A DNA stretch of 22,225 nt, taken from a virus. The notes under the pieces were generated by a model. It searched no databases. It was not told where the DNA came from and worked only from the letters and a program-made list of their open reading frames with translations. How positions within the stretch are numbered: position 1 is the first letter of the stretch; every line of letters starts with the position of its first letter. Below, one piece after another: positions 1-5,837 of this stretch. The DNA is taken from positions 1 through 22,225 of IMG/VR virus record IMGVR_UViG_3300043567_001247, one strand, 5' to 3'. The translations under genes and the position numbers were made by a program.

Positions 1-45
1 AAACACCTCCGCACCGCACCCGCGACAAGTAGTTAATTTGCTCAT
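1..45 (-). CDS. N-terminus of a small zinc-ribbon-like protein (partial)
   Basis: Only the first 15 codons of this leftward gene are in the window; the rest lies beyond the left edge. The visible peptide, MSKLTTCRGCGAEVF, has a CxxC knuckle at residues 7-10, typical of the first half of a zinc ribbon. The ATG at 45 follows a strong Shine-Dalgarno (AAGGAGG) by a few bases, which makes the start convincing. A promoter-like element carrying the shared ACTTTGTTACACCCC motif lies about 35-60 bp upstream. Function cannot be told from so short a piece; small metal-binding proteins of this kind are common in phages. Confidence 0.7.
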   Translation of the reverse strand, partial: MSKLTTCRGCGAEVF

Positions 46-77
46 ATGCCCTCCTTGGGGTCTAGTAGTTGATACAC

Positions 78-106
78 AGATTACGCACGGGGTGTAACAA
101 AGTGTG
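78..106 (-). promoter_or_regulatory. Promoter with shared ACTTTGTTACACCCC element
   Basis: On the minus strand the element ACTTTGTTACACCCC (103-89) begins in the last three bases of the putative -35 (CACACT, 106-101). A 17-bp spacer leads to a TAATCT -10 (83-78). The same arrangement occurs at 1636-1664 and 2818-2846, which supports a regulated promoter driving the leftward gene starting at 45. The -35 itself is poor, so an activator or a regulator bound at the element is plausible (inference). Confidence 0.6.
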
Positions 107-130
107 ACTTGGATAAACCTAAACGGGGAG

Positions 131-190
131 ACGGTCATGCCGCTTGGTTTGACGGTCATGCGGCTTGGTTTGACGGCGAAGCCGCTCTGG
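131..190. repeat. 21-bp tandem repeat, two and a half units
   Basis: Two head-to-tail 21-bp units (131-151 and 152-172), beginning ACGGTCATGC and ending CTTGGTTTG, differ at one position. They are followed by a degenerate third copy (ACGGCGAAGCCGCT) from 173. They lie in a region with no credible gene. One reading frame would give a repeated DGHAAWF peptide, but that frame lacks a ribosome binding site and has a TTG start, so a DNA-level role or simple slippage is likelier. Confidence 0.6.
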
Positions 191-241
191 CTCCACTTGC
201 TATCTATGGCTTGATTTTGTGTATGCCCATAGCCCCGCAAA

Positions 242-377
242 CCGCGTATCTACGCGGGACTAGCGAATTGCGGACCGCATACTTTTTGGGATCGCCGTGC
301 TGCTGAACGTTCAGAAAAAACTCACAAAACGTGCAAAAACGTCACTTTTTGACGTTCTTCAGAAAAACTAAATTTAG
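242..377. other. Palindrome-rich non-coding region
   Basis: No credible gene lies between 46 and 586. Within 136 bp it holds five inverted repeats: CCGCGTA/TACGCGG (242-257), TGCGGACCGCA (269-279), the perfect 12-mer CTGAACGTTCAG (303-314), AACGTCA/TGACGTT (338-356) and CTAAATTTAG (368-377). The last overlaps a direct repeat AAATTTAG at 370 and 382. The phrase TTCAGAAAAA also occurs twice (311, 358). A GC-rich half is followed by an AT-rich half (360-420). Such density suits a replication origin, a regulator-binding region or a transcription end zone; the sequence alone does not decide. Confidence 0.5.
338..356 (-). terminator. Candidate intrinsic terminator, leftward
   Basis: Read leftward, AACGTCA, a 5-nt loop AAAAG and TGACGTT form a 7-bp stem, followed directly by TTTGC and a T-rich stretch. 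It lies about 230 bp downstream of the last gene of the leftward cluster (587-817), where a terminator is expected. The U-run is short, so efficiency is doubtful. Confidence 0.4.
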
Positions 378-544
378 TGTCAAATTTAGACTTTTTTAAA
401 AGCCTTATGTTGTAAGGGTTTTATGGAATGAGTTTTTGGGGAACTTCTGAGCCAACACGAAAAACCATCAAAAAGAACAACTTTTGAAAGATCCGGCTGC
501 CAGGTCCCACAATTTCGGGCAGGTCTTTCTTCAGGATGCTCGGA

Positions 545-587
545 AGTCCCGTTGGTGTATCAGTTTGATACCCGTTTTAACGGGACT
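545..587. other. Nested inverted repeats at a gene end
   Basis: A 9-bp outer inverted repeat, AGTCCCGTT (545-553) with AACGGGACT (579-587), encloses the hairpin GTATCA-GTT-TGATAC (557-571). It also shares its right arm with a competing hairpin CCCGTT-TT-AACGGG (571-584). The outer and the 571-584 stems cannot form at once. The outer arm ends inside the stop codon of the leftward gene 587-817, so an RNA role at the 3' end of that transcript is plausible. No U-tract follows, so this is not a textbook terminator. Confidence 0.55.
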
Positions 588-817
588 CAGAAGAGAGTTG
601 GGGCATCATCAAAGGCGTTACGCGACTCAGTGCATATTCTGTGTGCATAACCAAGAGGGGTTGAAGGGTTGCGTGGCGCACCAATGTAACGCCCGTTGTT
701 GTGTTCTACCCAAGCCATCACCTTCACACAATATGAAGTGTTCACCGTGTCAAACTCAATATTACAGATGGAGCAGGAAACTTTCACGATCCGATCATAC
801 TCGCCGAAAGTCCGCAA
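587..817 (-). CDS. Small putative zinc-binding protein
   Basis: Unrecognised protein of up to 76 residues, last gene of a leftward cluster. It carries C15-x2-C18 near the N-terminus and H59-x2-C62 near the C-terminus, a spacing that could hold one zinc ion as in small zinc ribbons. No ATG is available: the given start is TTG at 817, and a GTG ten codons downstream, just before the first Cys pair, is an alternative. Neither has a clear ribosome binding site, so the start is uncertain. The stop codon sits in the right arm of a nested inverted repeat. An open frame on the other strand covers this region but has no family resemblance. Confidence 0.5.
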   Translation of the reverse strand: MRTFGEYDRIVKVSCSICNIEFDTVNTSYCVKVMAWVEHNNGRYIGAPRNPSTPLGYAHRICTESRNAFDDAPTLF

Positions 818-838
818 TACAAAGCGGGGATTATTTGG

Positions 839-1000
839 TTAGTTGTCCACGCCGACGGTTACGAGTTGTTCTGTTGGGGTTTGTAATTCACACAACATAC
901 GGAGGTCTAAAAGTAGATCAACCATCTCCGAAGATGCGACAAGTTCTCGCCCTGAGATGGTTCTGATTGTTTTGTCTATGAGTTCAATGGTGGGTGTCAT
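839..1000 (-). CDS. Hypothetical 53-residue protein
   Basis: Short leftward gene, MTPTIELIDK... to ...VTVGVDN, with no recognisable family. The ATG at 1000 is preceded by AAGGAA at good spacing, and upstream lie two TAAACT boxes matching the -10 type found elsewhere here, so it may have its own promoter as well as read-through from the genes above. The middle (residues about 20-40) is Leu-rich and should form an amphipathic helix. It lies between the 49-residue membrane protein and the zinc-binding protein in the same direction. Confidence 0.6.
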   Translation of the reverse strand: MTPTIELIDKTIRTISGRELVASSEMVDLLLDLRMLCELQTPTEQLVTVGVDN

Positions 1001-1035
1001 TAAGTTCCTTGTCTAGTTTAATAGTTTATCTTAAT

Positions 1036-1185
1036 TTATTCATAGAACGGTTTCGGTGGTCGCTCTTTCGGGTTGTTGCGTCCGAACCTGCGTATTTGAT
1101 ACAACGCAAAAAGAATTGGGACACCGAAGAACGCCACCAAGACCATCTTGATAGTCAAAAATATACCGACTGTGCGTTTATTCAT
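1036..1185 (-). CDS. Small single-span membrane protein (49 aa)
   Basis: Short leftward gene beginning MNKRTVGIFL. Residues about 7-29 form one hydrophobic segment, with Arg/Lys-rich flanks and a Pro-rich charged tail (RRFGRNNPKERPPKP), so it is probably a one-pass inner-membrane protein. It overlaps the end of the upstream gene (1178-1390) by 8 bp, so it is probably translated from the same message. No family was recognised. Small membrane proteins in phage early regions may affect the host envelope or superinfection, but nothing here shows the role. Confidence 0.6.
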   Translation of the reverse strand: MNKRTVGIFLTIKMVLVAFFGVPILFALYQIRRFGRNNPKERPPKPFYE

Positions 1186-1390
1186 GCTCACCGACGAGGT
1201 TTAACGCTTCATCTATTTGCATGGATGTCTTGATGGAATGGTCGCCGTCATACATGACAGTCACATAGTTTGCGCCCTGTGAAGGGTCTTTCGCAAGGTC
1301 GCAAATCTCTGCGTATGCCTGCGTAATTGCGTCTATGTGGTTATCTGCGTCGTAGATCATTTCCCAACGGACTAGGTAAGGTTTGGTCAT
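1178..1390 (-). CDS. Hypothetical 70-residue protein
   Basis: Leftward gene encoding MTKPYLVRWEMIYDADNHID... The ATG at 1390 forms an ATGA overlap with the stop of the upstream gene, which fixes the start by translational coupling; an in-frame ATG seven codons upstream lies within that gene and is less likely. The pattern of an N-terminal strand (YLVRWEMIYDA), a helix (DAITQAYAEICDLAK) and a further strand (NYVTVMYDGD) suggests a small alpha/beta fold. No known family was recognised. It belongs to the leftward cluster starting at 1599. Confidence 0.7.
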   Translation of the reverse strand: MTKPYLVRWEMIYDADNHIDAITQAYAEICDLAKDPSQGANYVTVMYDGDHSIKTSMQIDEALNLVGEHE

Positions 1391-1599
1391 GCGAATGCGT
1401 CTACTTGCCACTTGAACATTGGTTTGACACCGAGTTCATCATTTATGGTTCGGTTAGTCACCTCAACATCAACCTTGTATTGCTCCAAGTATGCGAGTTC
1501 TTCTGCGAGTTCCATCTTTGCGTTCTCTATTTGTGAACGAAGTTCATAAACTCGTTTTGATGTTGTCTCAAATGTGCGCTTCCGTTTTCTCAGTTTCAT
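1387..1599 (-). CDS. Hypothetical coiled-coil protein (70 aa)
   Basis: First gene of a leftward group. The 70-residue product starts MKLRKRKRTF with a strongly basic N-terminus, then a long heptad-like helix (about residues 15-45, rich in Glu, Leu and Lys) that probably dimerises. AAGGAAAACAA precedes the ATG at 1599 and gives a good ribosome binding site. The promoter at 1636-1664, with the shared ACTTTGTTACACCC element, lies directly upstream. The downstream gene is coupled by an ATGA overlap. Function unknown; a DNA- or protein-binding adaptor would suit the composition. Confidence 0.7.
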   Translation of the reverse strand: MKLRKRKRTFETTSKRVYELRSQIENAKMELAEELAYLEQYKVDVEVTNRTINDELGVKPMFKWQVDAFA

Positions 1600-1635
1600 T
1601 TGTTTTCCTTTTTTAGTTGGTTTATGTTGATTGTT

Positions 1636-1664
1636 ACCTTAATTGATGGGTGTAACAAAGTGGT
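1636..1664 (-). promoter_or_regulatory. Promoter with shared ACTTTGTTACACCC element
   Basis: On the minus strand ACCACT (1664-1659) takes the -35 position, a 17-bp spacer follows, and TAAGGT (1641-1636) takes the -10 position. The element ACTTTGTTACACCC (1661-1648) overlaps the -35 and the first part of the spacer exactly as in the promoters at 78-106 and 2818-2846. It drives the leftward group starting at 1599. Confidence 0.55.
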
Positions 1665-1667
1665 GGA

Positions 1668-1934
1668 TTAGAACGCTTGTTTTTCTGCCCTGAAAGACTC
1701 AGGTAGTTTTAATCCGCTTTGTGCATGAACGATCATGCTTTCTGCGTTGTATAGAATCTCACGAAGATCAACCAATGTTTTGATGTGAAGTGCCGAACGC
1801 TGATTGTTGTCGCGCGCGACTGTTTCACTGATTATCGTGTCAATCGTAAGTGCTAATGCTTTGCTGATACGACTAAGACTTGCTGAGTCCTCATCAAATA
1901 TTTCTGCTAAAGATTGCTGTCGTGCTTCTGTCAT
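1668..1934 (-). CDS. Hypothetical all-helical protein (88 aa)
   Basis: Leftward gene encoding MTEARQQSLAEIFDEDSASL... The composition (many Ala, Leu, Ile, Glu, almost no Gly or Pro) predicts a mostly helical protein, possibly a helical bundle or oligomer. AAAGGGG lies 10 nt before the ATG at 1934, and a strong promoter (TTGCTT, 17 bp, TATAAT) lies upstream at 1981-2009. Its stop is followed at once by the regulated promoter of the next leftward group, so the two groups may be controlled separately. No family was recognised. Confidence 0.7.
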   Translation of the reverse strand: MTEARQQSLAEIFDEDSASLSRISKALALTIDTIISETVARDNNQRSALHIKTLVDLREILYNAESMIVHAQSGLKLPESFRAEKQAF

Positions 1935-1980
1935 TTATTATTTACCCCTTTCAGAGTTCTAGTATTTATCTAACATACCC

Positions 1981-2009
1981 ATTATATACGAGTCTTAGTT
2001 GAAAAGCAA
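1981..2009 (-). promoter_or_regulatory. TTGCTT-N17-TATAAT promoter
   Basis: On the minus strand TTGCTT (2009-2004), a 17-bp spacer ending in ACTCGTA, and a perfect TATAAT (1986-1981) precede the gene starting at 1934. The spacer end ACTCGTA is repeated in the promoter at 6536-6564. The remaining non-coding DNA from 2010 to 2155 holds an A-tract and no gene that I can support. Confidence 0.75.
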
Positions 2010-2155
2010 CCTTAAAAAAAAATCTATATCCGCCACCGTTCAGGTTGGGGAACTTTGGTGCGATGCCTGCGTGTTGGGTGAGGGGGGGTGTCCCACTTCT
2101 GACTTCTGAGCCCCGCTCCGCTTCTTCACTTTTTTCCTTGGCGGGACTAAAAGAC

Positions 2156-2184
2156 TTGCAAATGTTTGGGAACTCAGATAAACT
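2156..2184 (+). promoter_or_regulatory. TTGCAA-N17-TAAACT promoter
   Basis: TTGCAA (2156-2161), a 17-bp spacer ending AACTCAGA and TAAACT (2179-2184) lie 28 bp upstream of the start at 2213. The AACTC-xx-ATAAACT wording matches the promoter of the DUF932 gene. It opens the rightward block. Confidence 0.6.
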
Positions 2185-2212
2185 AAAAAGAAATACTAGA
2201 AAAAGGAGTTTT

Positions 2213-2821
2213 ATGGCTCAAAAAGAATTAGAAGAACTCAAAGTTTTAGAAGAAGTCAGCAAACAATGGGTTTCGTGGGCGAAAAACAACAGCATTCGCA
2301 GGAACTCTTGCATTTTGGGTTGCAACTTTGCACATCAAATGTTGATCCGTTTGGATGTTGATCACGAAGTTCTTCCCGTCGGGACTACAGTCTTCAACCG
2401 ACGAGGTTGGGAACTATTCGGGATCCCTGCGCACCGACTACCCGACGACGCATGGCAAGTAAATTGTTCTAGTCATTCTTTGGGTTCGGGTTTTAGCGGG
2501 CATGTCATAATCCAAACCAAGAACTACTTTTTTGACCCAACCGCCGTGCAGTTCTCACGACCTCAACACGACATTCATATTGATGAAACTTTGATAGTCC
2601 CGTTATCGGAGATGGAAGTTCACCAGCGAGGTTCTTCACCGCACGCAATACATCTACTTTACAGAACCGACGAGTTCCGCACTTTTCCGATTGGTTCGGG
2701 TTTGTATTCATACTTTTTGGAGAAATGGAACACTGTTTACCGAAGAGCACCCGATTGGAAAATATCACCGAAGGAGTTAGGCATACCTGACATTATTGCG
2801 GAGATGCGGAAGGGTATTTGA
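2213..2821 (+). CDS. Cys-His-Asp protein, probably transglutaminase/papain-like fold
   Basis: A 202-residue protein whose key residues fit a cysteine-protease or transglutaminase-like triad: C33 in NSCILGCNFAH, H97 in GHVII and D108 in FFDPTA. The order Cys, then a Gly-rich GSGFSGH segment, then Asp followed by a Gln (Q113) resembles small actinobacterial proteins of the transglutaminase-like superfamily; this is recollection of a pattern, not a database match. AAAAAGGAG precedes the ATG at 2213. An open frame continues upstream to 2045, but it would span the promoter and lacks a ribosome binding site, so the shorter start is right. It could be a peptidase, amidase or acyltransferase acting on host or phage protein. 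The stop overlaps the -35 of the next promoter. Confidence 0.65.
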   Translation: MAQKELEELKVLEEVSKQWVSWAKNNSIRRNSCILGCNFAHQMLIRLDVDHEVLPVGTTVFNRRGWELFGIPAHRLPDDAWQVNCSSHSLGSGFSGHVIIQTKNYFFDPTAVQFSRPQHDIHIDETLIVPLSEMEVHQRGSSPHAIHLLYRTDEFRTFPIGSGLYSYFLEKWNTVYRRAPDWKISPKELGIPDIIAEMRKGI

Positions 2822-2846
2822 CTTTGTTACACCCCACCCATATAAT
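2818..2846 (+). promoter_or_regulatory. Near-consensus promoter with shared ACTTTGTTACACCCC element
   Basis: TTGACT (2818-2823), 17 bp and TATAAT (2841-2846) make an almost perfect sigma70-type promoter for the genes from 2887 on. The element ACTTTGTTACACCCC (2821-2835) overlaps its -35 and spacer, as in two leftward promoters. With a core this strong, the element is more likely a repressor operator than an activator site (inference). The -35 includes the stop codon of the gene before. Confidence 0.85.
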
Positions 2847-2886
2847 GGTAGTTGTAATATAAACCTACTAAATAAGGAGAAACTAA

Positions 2887-3096
2887 ATGAGTAACTTTCC
2901 AACTTACATAGTTCTAGCGACTGACCCGAAAGATCACTTGACACCCGAGTTCACTGAAGGGCATTACCAATATTGTGAATGGGTGATCTTTGACGGAGCA
3001 CTAGGTGAAAAACAAGTTGATGCAAAAGCACGAGAGTTTCGTGAAATATTCCATGAAGTCCAAGTCCGTGAAGTCGGAAAGATTACAGGTAAATAA
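2887..3096 (+). CDS. Hypothetical 69-residue protein
   Basis: Small rightward gene beginning MSNFPTYIVLATDPKDHLTP, first of a tight run. AAGGAGAAACTAA precedes the ATG, and a near-consensus promoter lies 40 bp upstream. A beta strand (TYIVLATD), an aromatic stretch (HYQYCEWVIFDGAL) and a charged helix (DAKAREFREIFHEV) suggest a compact alpha/beta fold. No family was recognised. Being the first gene after a strong regulated promoter, it is probably expressed at high level. Confidence 0.7.
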   Translation: MSNFPTYIVLATDPKDHLTPEFTEGHYQYCEWVIFDGALGEKQVDAKAREFREIFHEVQVREVGKITGK

Positions 3097-3098
3097 TC

Positions 3099-3431
3099 AT
3101 GAACGAAAACAGTTACCGAACAGCAAAAACAATTCTCATCACGGCGACAGTAACTATTGCGTCAGTATTCGCATTCAGTTTTCTGAAAGAACAGAACCGA
3201 CAAGATAACGAGTTCTTTTGCAACGGAGCACCGATCACTATCAAAGAAGGAGACACTCTTTATTGGATAGCACGAGAAAACTGCGACGGAAACATTATGA
3301 ATGTCGTGGACAAACTTGTTCTTACCTATGGAGCAGACTTGACCATTGGTGACACGATCTATCTACCGACTCACCCGAACTGTGAACTACGCATGACAGA
3401 CGGCGGACAAGTAATGGAAGAGTGCAAATAA
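3099..3431 (+). CDS. Membrane-anchored LysM-domain protein
   Basis: A 110-residue protein with an N-terminal membrane segment (about residues 10-29) followed by a single LysM domain (about 46-91). The domain shows the usual start ITIKEGDTLYWIA, a middle helix and the closing GDTIYLP. LysM binds N-acetylglucosamine sugars of peptidoglycan, so the protein is expected to sit in the membrane with its LysM outside, bound to cell wall. C41, C62 and C95 could form a disulfide outside the cell. It follows the previous gene by 2 bp and ends in a 1-bp overlap (TAATG) with the next. It carries no catalytic domain, so it may tether or target other factors. Confidence 0.85.
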   Translation: MNENSYRTAKTILITATVTIASVFAFSFLKEQNRQDNEFFCNGAPITIKEGDTLYWIARENCDGNIMNVVDKLVLTYGADLTIGDTIYLPTHPNCELRMTDGGQVMEECK

Positions 3432-3601
3432 TGAACATAGAGAAACTAGATAACCCATACACAACGGAGTGTCTTGACTGTGGGATAAACCTATGGTCAC
3501 AGTACCTTCACTATCTAGGTATGGACAACGACACTGCACAATGTGCGAACTGTCTAACAGCGAACCCTACTAAATACGAAAGATGGAGCGACATAGTATG
3601 A
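3431..3601 (+). CDS. Small zinc-ribbon protein (56 aa)
   Basis: Tiny rightward gene with two clear CxxC knuckles, C14-LD-C17 and C38-AN-C41, separated by 20 residues: the signature of a four-cysteine zinc ribbon. Its start overlaps the stop of the LysM gene by one base and its stop overlaps the next start as ATGA, so the frame is well supported by context. Zinc ribbons this small often bind nucleic acid or act as adaptors, but no specific family was recognised. Confidence 0.75.
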   Translation: MNIEKLDNPYTTECLDCGINLWSQYLHYLGMDNDTAQCANCLTANPTKYERWSDIV

Positions 3602-3723
3602 GCGAACAGAACGGACAACTACCAACCTTTGGCGAATGGTGCGATCTGCATTCATTCAACCCCGATAACGACGACAACTTTAGTCTCTACCTAAATTGGT
3701 TACAGAGAGAAACGAGCAAGTAA
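3598..3723 (+). CDS. Hypothetical 41-residue acidic protein
   Basis: Very small gene in a coupled run: ATGA overlap with the gene before, TAATG overlap with the gene after. The product begins MSEQNGQLPTFGEW and is acidic (several Asp and Glu, with a DNDDN run) and rich in aromatic residues (W14, F20, Y31, W34). No family was recognised. The two overlaps are the main support for its being translated. Confidence 0.6.
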   Translation: MSEQNGQLPTFGEWCDLHSFNPDNDDNFSLYLNWLQRETSK

Positions 3724-3860
3724 TGAACGACACCGAGCAAGCAATCGTTGAAGTAACCCTTGACGCATTGGACGAAACCGTAGATGAACTAGAGCGTCTA
3801 ATGGCGTTACTAGCGGAGCGTCTAGGCGCAAAACCTGTCATTCATTACCAAGACAAGTAG
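3723..3860 (+). CDS. Hypothetical 45-residue helical protein
   Basis: Small gene coupled to the one before by a TAATG overlap. The product begins MNDTEQAIVEVTLDALDETV and continues as one long amphipathic helix with Leu/Val heptad spacing (about residues 8-34), suggesting a coiled-coil dimer. The stop at 3860 precedes a GATAAACT box and the GTG start of the SNF2 helicase. Function unknown. Confidence 0.6.
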   Translation: MNDTEQAIVEVTLDALDETVDELERLMALLAERLGAKPVIHYQDK

Positions 3861-3861
3861 A

Positions 3862-3867
3862 TAAACT
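3862..3867 (+). promoter_or_regulatory. TAAACT -10 box for the helicase gene
   Basis: The string TAGATAAACT ends 7 nt before the GTG at 3875, the spacing seen at several other starts here. No good -35 is visible 17 bp upstream. It would yield a leaderless helicase mRNA in addition to read-through from the genes before. Confidence 0.35.
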
Positions 3868-3874
3868 ATGAGGA

Positions 3875-5818
3875 GTGTCAGATAAACGCCTCTACCTAGC
3901 CGACGACGATCTAATCTCTACCTCGCCGTATGACCGAGGTGAAGTAGAACAAATAAAAGCGATACACGGCGCTAAATGGGACAAGGTAGCCAAAGTGTGG
4001 CGTATCCCAATGAGTTCAATCGTTGAAGCCCGAGAGTTCGCTATGAGCAACGGGTTCACCATAGACCCGCAAGTGATGACCTTTGATCTACCCGAGAAAC
4101 TAAATCCCGTATTCGGGGTAACCCTTGAAGCCGACTTTATCTATATGTCATTCGGCTATGACCCTGTAAAAGTGAAAGCCGTCAAACAGATACCGAGCGT
4201 CACTTGGCACGCAAAAACTATGGCGTGGAGAGCACCCGTAGCAAGTATCGCCGAGTGCATTGAATGGGCAAATAAGTTTAACCAACGAGTCCCCAACAAC
4301 CTAAGCCAATTAGCCAAACAGATAAAAGAAACCCACGACGACTCAGTTCAGCAGTCCCGATCCACAGATGCGGATCTAGAAGTAGCGGGGCTACCACTTC
4401 TTCCATACCAGCGAGCCGGGGTGAAGTATGCATCAGCAGCGAAAAGATGCTTCATTGCTGACGACATGGGATTGGGGAAAACTTTGCAAGCGATTGCAAC
4501 TTTGGAAAACACACCGAACTCGTATCCTGCGTTAGTTGTTTGCCCGCCGAACTTGGTTCTTAATTGGCAAAAAGAATACGGTAAATGGTTACCTGAAAAG
4601 AAGGTGGTGACTGTTACCGACCGAAAAACTTTCCCTGAACATAGAGACTTTGATGTTCTTGTTATTGGATATTCTAACATTTCGCATTGGCAAAAGCAAA
4701 TAACCGAATTCAAATCGTTCGTTTTTGATGAATCACATTACGTTAAATCACCAACGTCCCAACGCACCAAAGCGGCGATCAAGATTGCCCGCACAGCCCC
4801 GCAGGATGGCATCGTTTTGTGTTTAACAGGCACACCCGTAACCAACCGTCCGGCTGAATACGCCAGCCAACTGGACGTTCTCGGAAAACTCAACACGTTT
4901 GGTGGACTTTGGGGTTTTTACCGACGGTATTGCGGTGCTTTTAGAGACAGATTCGGTCAATGGAACATCAGTGGGAACTCAAACTTAGATGAATTAAACG
5001 AAAGATTGCGTGGGAACTGCTACATCCGCCGAACGAAGGATCAGGTTTTAAAGGATTTGCCTCCCGTGCGTCACGCAAACATCATTGTTTCTGGATCACC
5101 AACGCAAATGGTGGAATATCAGAAAGCAGAGCGGGACATCGTAGAGTATTTGGTGGAACGCGCCAAGCAGATCGCGTTGGAACTGGGAACTTCGCCCGGA
5201 TCGGCAGCCGTGCAAGCCAGAATGAAAGCCGAAGCGAACGAACATTTAGTGCGTATTTCTGTTTTGCGGAAGTTAGCGGCAAAGGCAAAGATGGACTCGG
5301 TTGTTGAGTTTATTGAATCCCACATTGAGGTTGGGTTGAAAGTGGTTGTTGCTGCTCACCACCGAGAGATCGTTGATGAACTTGCCAACAAGTTTGGGGG
5401 GTTGAAGATCCAAGGGGGGATGCAGGTGTCTGAGGTGGAAGATGCGAAGTCCCGTTTCCAAGAACAATCAACTGAAGATGCACCCGTGATCGTTCTTTCC
5501 ATCCAAGCCGCCAAAACTGGGCACACTTTAACGGCTGCCCAAGACGTTCTTTTTGTTGAACTTCCGTGGACACCCGCAGATGTAGACCAAACATATAGTC
5601 GTTGCCATCGGTTGGGACAGCAAGGTTCTGTTACCGCAACATACCTTTTGTGCGAAGGGACAGTTGATGAGGAGATTTATAATCTGATCAGCAGGAAACG
5701 TGGGGTTGTTGATGCGGCGACTGAGGGCGGGACTGCCGATCGGAAGCAGGAATCGGTTGGGCAAATGATCGTTGGTCTGTTCGCACAGCGAGGATTGAAA
5801 AGCGCACAAAACCCTTAA
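3875..5818 (+). CDS. SNF2-family DNA helicase with HARP-like N-terminus
   Basis: A 647-residue SNF2 (superfamily 2) ATPase that moves on DNA. Walker A lies in DDMGLGKT (about 197-204), the DEAH-type box reads DESH (285-288), motif III reads LTGTP (317-321), and the C-terminal helicase domain ends with the arginine-finger motif around R576-R579 (SRCHRLGQ). The N-terminal 140 residues hold two similar blocks of pattern W-x6-WR-x-P-x2-SI (W35 and W111), reminiscent of the HARP domain of SMARCAL1-type annealing helicases. The start is GTG; AGGAG directly abuts it, which is too close to serve as a normal ribosome binding site. A TAAACT box 7 nt upstream suggests a leaderless message. Expected role: fork repair or remodelling in phage replication. 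Confidence 0.9.
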   Translation: MSDKRLYLADDDLISTSPYDRGEVEQIKAIHGAKWDKVAKVWRIPMSSIVEAREFAMSNGFTIDPQVMTFDLPEKLNPVFGVTLEADFIYMSFGYDPVKVKAVKQIPSVTWHAKTMAWRAPVASIAECIEWANKFNQRVPNNLSQLAKQIKETHDDSVQQSRSTDADLEVAGLPLLPYQRAGVKYASAAKRCFIADDMGLGKTLQAIATLENTPNSYPALVVCPPNLVLNWQKEYGKWLPEKKVVTVTDRKTFPEHRDFDVLVIGYSNISHWQKQITEFKSFVFDESHYVKSPTSQRTKAAIKIARTAPQDGIVLCLTGTPVTNRPAEYASQLDVLGKLNTFGGLWGFYRRYCGAFRDRFGQWNISGNSNLDELNERLRGNCYIRRTKDQVLKDLPPVRHANIIVSGSPTQMVEYQKAERDIVEYLVERAKQIALELGTSPGSAAVQARMKAEANEHLVRISVLRKLAAKAKMDSVVEFIESHIEVGLKVVVAAHHREIVDELANKFGGLKIQGGMQVSEVEDAKSRFQEQSTEDAPVIVLSIQAAKTGHTLTAAQDVLFVELPWTPADVDQTYSRCHRLGQQGSVTATYLLCEGTVDEEIYNLISRKRGVVDAATEGGTADRKQESVGQMIVGLFAQRGLKSAQNP

Positions 5819-5837
5819 CCAGCAAGGAGTTCACCTA

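Noticed and set aside
109-306. Rightward open frame with repeated DGHAAWF peptide
   Set aside because: TTG start, no ribosome binding site, and the repeat comes from the 21-bp DNA tandem repeat; the rest has no protein-like pattern.
481-530. Imperfect fold AAAGA/TCTTT with CTGCC/GGCAG as a tRNA or small RNA gene
   Set aside because: No cloverleaf, anticodon arm or T-loop consensus can be drawn, and the stem is broken by uneven internal loops.
484-966. 160-codon rightward open frame
   Set aside because: It lies opposite two leftward small genes, one with a good ribosome binding site, and its translation is low in protein-like pattern with clustered Arg, Cys and Ser.
2045-2212. 56-codon N-terminal extension of the Cys-His-Asp protein
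   Set aside because: It would read through the promoter at 2156-2184 and start without a ribosome binding site, whereas AAAAAGGAG precedes the ATG at 2213.
4348-4713. Leftward open frame inside the helicase gene
   Set aside because: Shadow of the SNF2 gene, which has all motor motifs over this stretch; no start signal of its own.
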